Origin: Oasisia sp. SBJ-2009
Taxonomy: Eukaryota > Annelida > Polychaeta > Sabellida > Siboglinidae
Direction of reading: 5' to 3'
DNA: 64,000 nt
NCBI GenBank assembly: GCA_964017155.1
Contig: OZ024864.1
Coordinates: 33,447,529-33,511,528, forward strand
The translations under genes were made by a program, and so were the position numbers. Within the stretch, counting starts at the first letter, position 1. Each line of letters opens with the position of its first letter. Shown piece by piece: positions 61,111 to 64,000 of this stretch. The notes under the pieces were generated by a model. The model had not been told where the DNA came from and did no database searches. It saw only the letters and a program-made list of their open reading frames with translations.

Positions 61111-62463
61111 GTGGGTTGGAGAGGGAGGTGGGAGGGAAGGAGAGGGAGGTGGGAGGGAAGGAGAGGGAGGTGGGAAGGAAGGAGAGGAGAGGAAAGTGGG
61201 AGGGAAGGAGAGGAAGGTGGGAGGGAAGGAGAGGAAGGTGGAAGGGAAGGAGAGGGAGGTGGGAGGGAAGGAGAGGGAGGTGGGAAGGAAGGAGAGGAAG
61301 GTGGGAGGGAAGGAGAGGAAGGTGGGAGGGAAGGAGAGGAAGGTGGGAGGGCAGGAGAGGGAAGGAGAGGGAGGTGGGAGGGAAGGAGAGGGAGGTGGGA
61401 GGGAAGGAGAGGGAGGTGGGAGGGAAGGAGAGGGAGGTGGGAGGGAAGGAGAGGGAGGTGGGAGGGAAGGAGAGGGAGGTGGGAGGGAAGGAGAGGAAGG
61501 TGGGAGGGAAGGAGAGGGAGGTGGGAGGGAAGGAGAGGGAAGGAGAGGGAGGTGGGAGGGAAGGAGAGGGAGGTGGGAGGGAAGGAGAGGGAGGTGGGAG
61601 GGAAGGAGAGGAAGGTGGGAGGGAAGGAGAGTAAGGTGGGAGGGAAGGAGAGGGAGGTGGGAGGGAAGGAGAGGGAAGGAGAGGGAGGTGGGAGGGAAGG
61701 AGAGGGAGGTGGGAGGGAAGGAGAGGGAGGTGGGAGGGAAGGAGAGGAAGGTGGGAGGGAAGGAGAGGGAGGTGGGAAGGAAGGAGAGGAAGGTGGGAGG
61801 GAAGGAGAGGGAGGTGGGAGGGAAGGAGAGGGAGGTGGGAGGGAAGAGAGGGAGGTGGGAGGGAAGGAGAGGGAGGTGGGAGGGAAGGAGAGGGAGGTGG
61901 GATGGATGGAGAGGGAGGTGGGAGGGAAGGAGAGGGAGGTGGGAGGGAAGGAGAGGGAGGTGGGAGGGAAGGAGAGGGAGGTGGTATGGATGGAGAGGGA
62001 GGTGGGAGGGAAGGAGAGGGAGGTGGGAGGGAAGGAGAGGGAGGTGGGATGGAGAGGGAGGTGGGAGGGAAGGAGAGGGAGGTGGGATGGAGAGGGAGGT
62101 GGGAGGGAAGGAGAGGGAGGTGGGAGGGAAGGAGAGGGAGGTGGGAGGGAAGGAGAGGGAGGTGGGAGGGAAGGAGAGGGAGGTGGGAGGGAAGGAGAGG
62201 GAGGTGGGAGGGAAGGAGAGGGAGGTGGGATGGAGAGGGAGGTGGGAGGGAAGGAGAGGGAGGTGGGATGGAGAGGGAGGTGGGAGGGAAGGAGAGGGAG
62301 GTGGGAGGGAAGGAGAGGGAGGTGGGAGGGAAGGAGAGGGAGGTGGGAGGAATGGACAGGGAGGTGGGAGGGAAGGAGAGGGAGGTGGGATGGACGGAGA
62401 GGGAGGTGGGAGGGAAGGAGAGGGAAGGAGAGGGAAGGAGAGGGAAGGAGAGGGAGGTGGGAG
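61111..62463 (+). repeat. 21-bp purine-rich minisatellite, duplication copy 2
   Basis: About 64 units of the same GGAGGTGGGAGGGAAGGAGA G unit as 13794-15815. The 3' end has tandem AGAGGGAAGG units and then unique sequence unrelated to the copy 1 flank. Confidence 0.98.
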
Positions 62464-62945
62464 ATATTATAGAAAAACATGGGAATGTAACTGTAAAGGT
62501 CAAGTCAAGGTCACAAAATAATTCACATATCAAAGTGTTTATAAAGATTCATGGTGAATTTATGAATTAATTATGCAATAAATTCCAGTATGTAGGTCAG
62601 ATGTGAAATATAGGTCAAATACTTAGGTCAAGTTCTAATAACCGTTTAAAGTGTCCATAAAGTTGCTATATTCACAGTTTTGATATTTATATGTTAGCAA
62701 GGTTCATTACCTAAACAATTTTACCAACATTATACCATTATACCATTAGTCTATCTGTAGAACACTTTTTGAAATGGTGAACATTTTTACATTAACCAGT
62801 GAATTATCGAGGGTGTGCCAAAGTTTAACCCCAGTAACAGAAATACACATATTTTAAAAGTTAATACGTACATAGATTTGCTTGAAGTTACATTCATGCC
62901 TGGATGAATATCGTGATTCATGTATTCTGAATAATTTGTGTACAT
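62464..62945 (+). repeat. AGGTCA-rich interspersed repeat
   Basis: TCAAGGTCA (62505-62513) and several AGGTCA motifs occur in diverged repeats that recur at 63140-63200. No gene was seen. Confidence 0.5.
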
Positions 62946-63218
62946 TCATTGGTAATTTATATAACAATATGCCTTAAACATAATTATAGCAGTTTTTAGT
63001 TTGACAAGATCTGGTATTTTAAGAATATGTACATTGTGAAAGAGTAAGTTTGTGCGATCAAGTCTTTTGGCACCACAAATTAATCTTATAACCCTTTTCT
63101 GTAATAAAACTAAACAATGAATAATTAACACCATACTGTGGGTCAAATCTAGGTCAGATATAATATATAGGTCAACTTTGAAGGTCAAATCAAGGTCACA
63201 ACAAATTATATTTTCCAA
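62946..63218 (-). mobile_element. LINE reverse transcriptase, C-terminal fragment
   Basis: The minus-strand frame contains HCLVLLQKRVIRLICGAKRL then DRTNLLFHNVHILKIPDLVK and LKTAIIMFKA. The pattern (LQK-x-x-IR-x-I, H-T-x-x-LF-x-x-x-x-IL-x-x-x-D-x-x-K-x-x-x-x-x-F-x-F/Y-K) is that of the region just after the RT domain in CR1/Jockey-like LINEs. It is truncated at both ends. Confidence 0.72.
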
Positions 63219-64000
63219 AGGGTTGACCCATTTTTAGTTTCACATGCGTAAGTTAAATGGTTCCAATGTTATTACTGGTTTCCAACCTATTTTATGCAGT
63301 CATTATGAGTCAAAAAAGTGTTATTAACTACATATTATTATCTATCACATGGCACCATCTAAATGATGGTATAACATATTCAATTTTTTATATACCTAAC
63401 CTATATTATGATATCCATCGACTTCATACCTCATCGACATCGTCCAGAGGCAGAACCAGTTACACTTATGCAGAATTCCGACCCGCTTCAATTTTGCCAT
63501 TATAACTGCATATTTGTCTATATTGGATACCTCACACAAACTCTAATCCTTAACATGATCAATCAGCATTTCCAGGTATATTTATGTTTCACAAATATTG
63601 CATTTTTAGACCCAAATAGTGCTCCGATTTGTGCCAGTCGCAAGCGCAGCGATGCATGTGTCACGGCGCCGTGCACATGGAATGAGCGATAAACAGTTTG
63701 TTTTTGCCGACTGCGCTGTCTTTTCGACTTCAAAAGTATGCTAAGACGCGCTGTTTATAAAACATAAATATGCGCAAGATGATATTAAATGATTGAATTA
63801 ACAAGATCAATTATCAAATGTTGACAAAGTCAAAGATACAGTTACAATGGCAAAATTGAGGTGGGTCCGAATTCTGCATAAGTGCCGGCTAGTATGATAT
63901 CCAGCGAATTCAGACGGGCACAGTTTCATAAAATGCCCATTTCACGTCAAGCTCAAACTAATAAATATCTCTTCGAATTAATCAAGTCAGTTTTAATTAA
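63219..64000. other. Unassigned sequence at the window end
   Basis: GCAGAATTCGGACCCGCTTC-like sequence at 63470 and its reverse complement near 63865-63880 form a short inverted pair about 400 bp apart, perhaps ends of a small element. No exon corresponding to A4 was found. Confidence 0.4.

Larger units (their letters stand above)
54690..62460 (+). repeat. Segmental duplication, copy 2 (contains CNTRL exons B1-B3)
   Basis: Counterpart of 7331-15815 in the same orientation. It includes R1 (55280-55715), R2 copies (56740-57010, 58345-58620), the microsatellite at 57087-57231 (shorter), the 43-bp array (59522-60922) and the 21-bp array (61111-62463, about 670 bp shorter than in copy 1). Small indels distinguish the copies, such as a 12-bp difference near 58450 and AATAATAAT at 59300. 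Confidence 0.93.

Overview
The window is eukaryotic, almost certainly metazoan. It contains many small exons with GT-AG introns, LINE and SINE fragments, and a very large load of micro- and minisatellites. It carries no prokaryotic gene organisation. The repeat style (short elements ending in TATAGCGCT with AAT-rich tails, TGACCTTGACC-type repeats, a tRNA-derived SINE) suggests a marine invertebrate, perhaps a mollusc. That placement is a weak inference.

The one gene I can identify firmly is centriolin (CNTRL, CEP110), a long coiled-coil protein of the maternal centriole and midbody. Almost none of its exons stand out as long ORFs, so I assembled it by hand from splice signals and codon phase. 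Twenty-three consecutive exons on the + strand between 10879 and 38015 (copy A, exons A1-A23) are consistent in phase and encode the C-terminal coiled-coil half. The best matches to the vertebrate protein, recalled from family knowledge, are A4-A8, A17-A19 and A21.

Downstream of this C-terminal end, still on the + strand, lie two Pro/Gln-rich exons (50527-52174) that resemble the central linker of centriolin. They are followed by near-identical second copies of exons A1-A3 (B1-B3, 58130-61110). These belong to an 8-kb segmental duplication: 7331-15815 and 54690-62460. In the protein the linker precedes A1, so the exon order in the DNA is permuted. This indicates a tandem or intragenic partial duplication of CNTRL, or a misassembly. 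Copy A looks damaged: a frameshift plus TGA in A7, a TAG in A10, and a TAG in A23 beyond which the frame stays open. Its A2 splice donor has lost the consensus last exon base that copy B keeps. Exon Bv of copy B carries a one-base frameshift in a G run.

Nearly every CNTRL intron is dominated by its own minisatellite, with units of 12, 18, 21, 22, 30, 33, 38, 43, 53 or about 57-69 bp. In at least four introns (after A3, A11, A15 and A16) the unit is a copy of the adjacent exon-intron junction, so the splice-donor sequence itself has been amplified, up to about 30 times after A16. Units that are multiples of three produce long spurious ORFs on both strands, and these are not genes.

Layout: 1-5300 holds a possible signal-peptide first exon (1718-1784) and a degenerate second copy of it (about 4740-5200). 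5765-7330 has a LINE tail and otherwise unassigned sequence. 7331-15815 is duplication copy 1 (A1-A3). 16250-38015 carries A4-A23 with intronic arrays, a SINE and dispersed repeats. 38016-50526 is repeat-rich and intergenic or intronic, with LINE fragments at about 45.9-46.4 kb and an inverted-repeat structure at 46.4-48.0 kb. 50527-52174 holds the linker exons. 54690-62460 is duplication copy 2 (B1-B3). 62461-64000 is a LINE remnant and AGGTCA-rich repeats.
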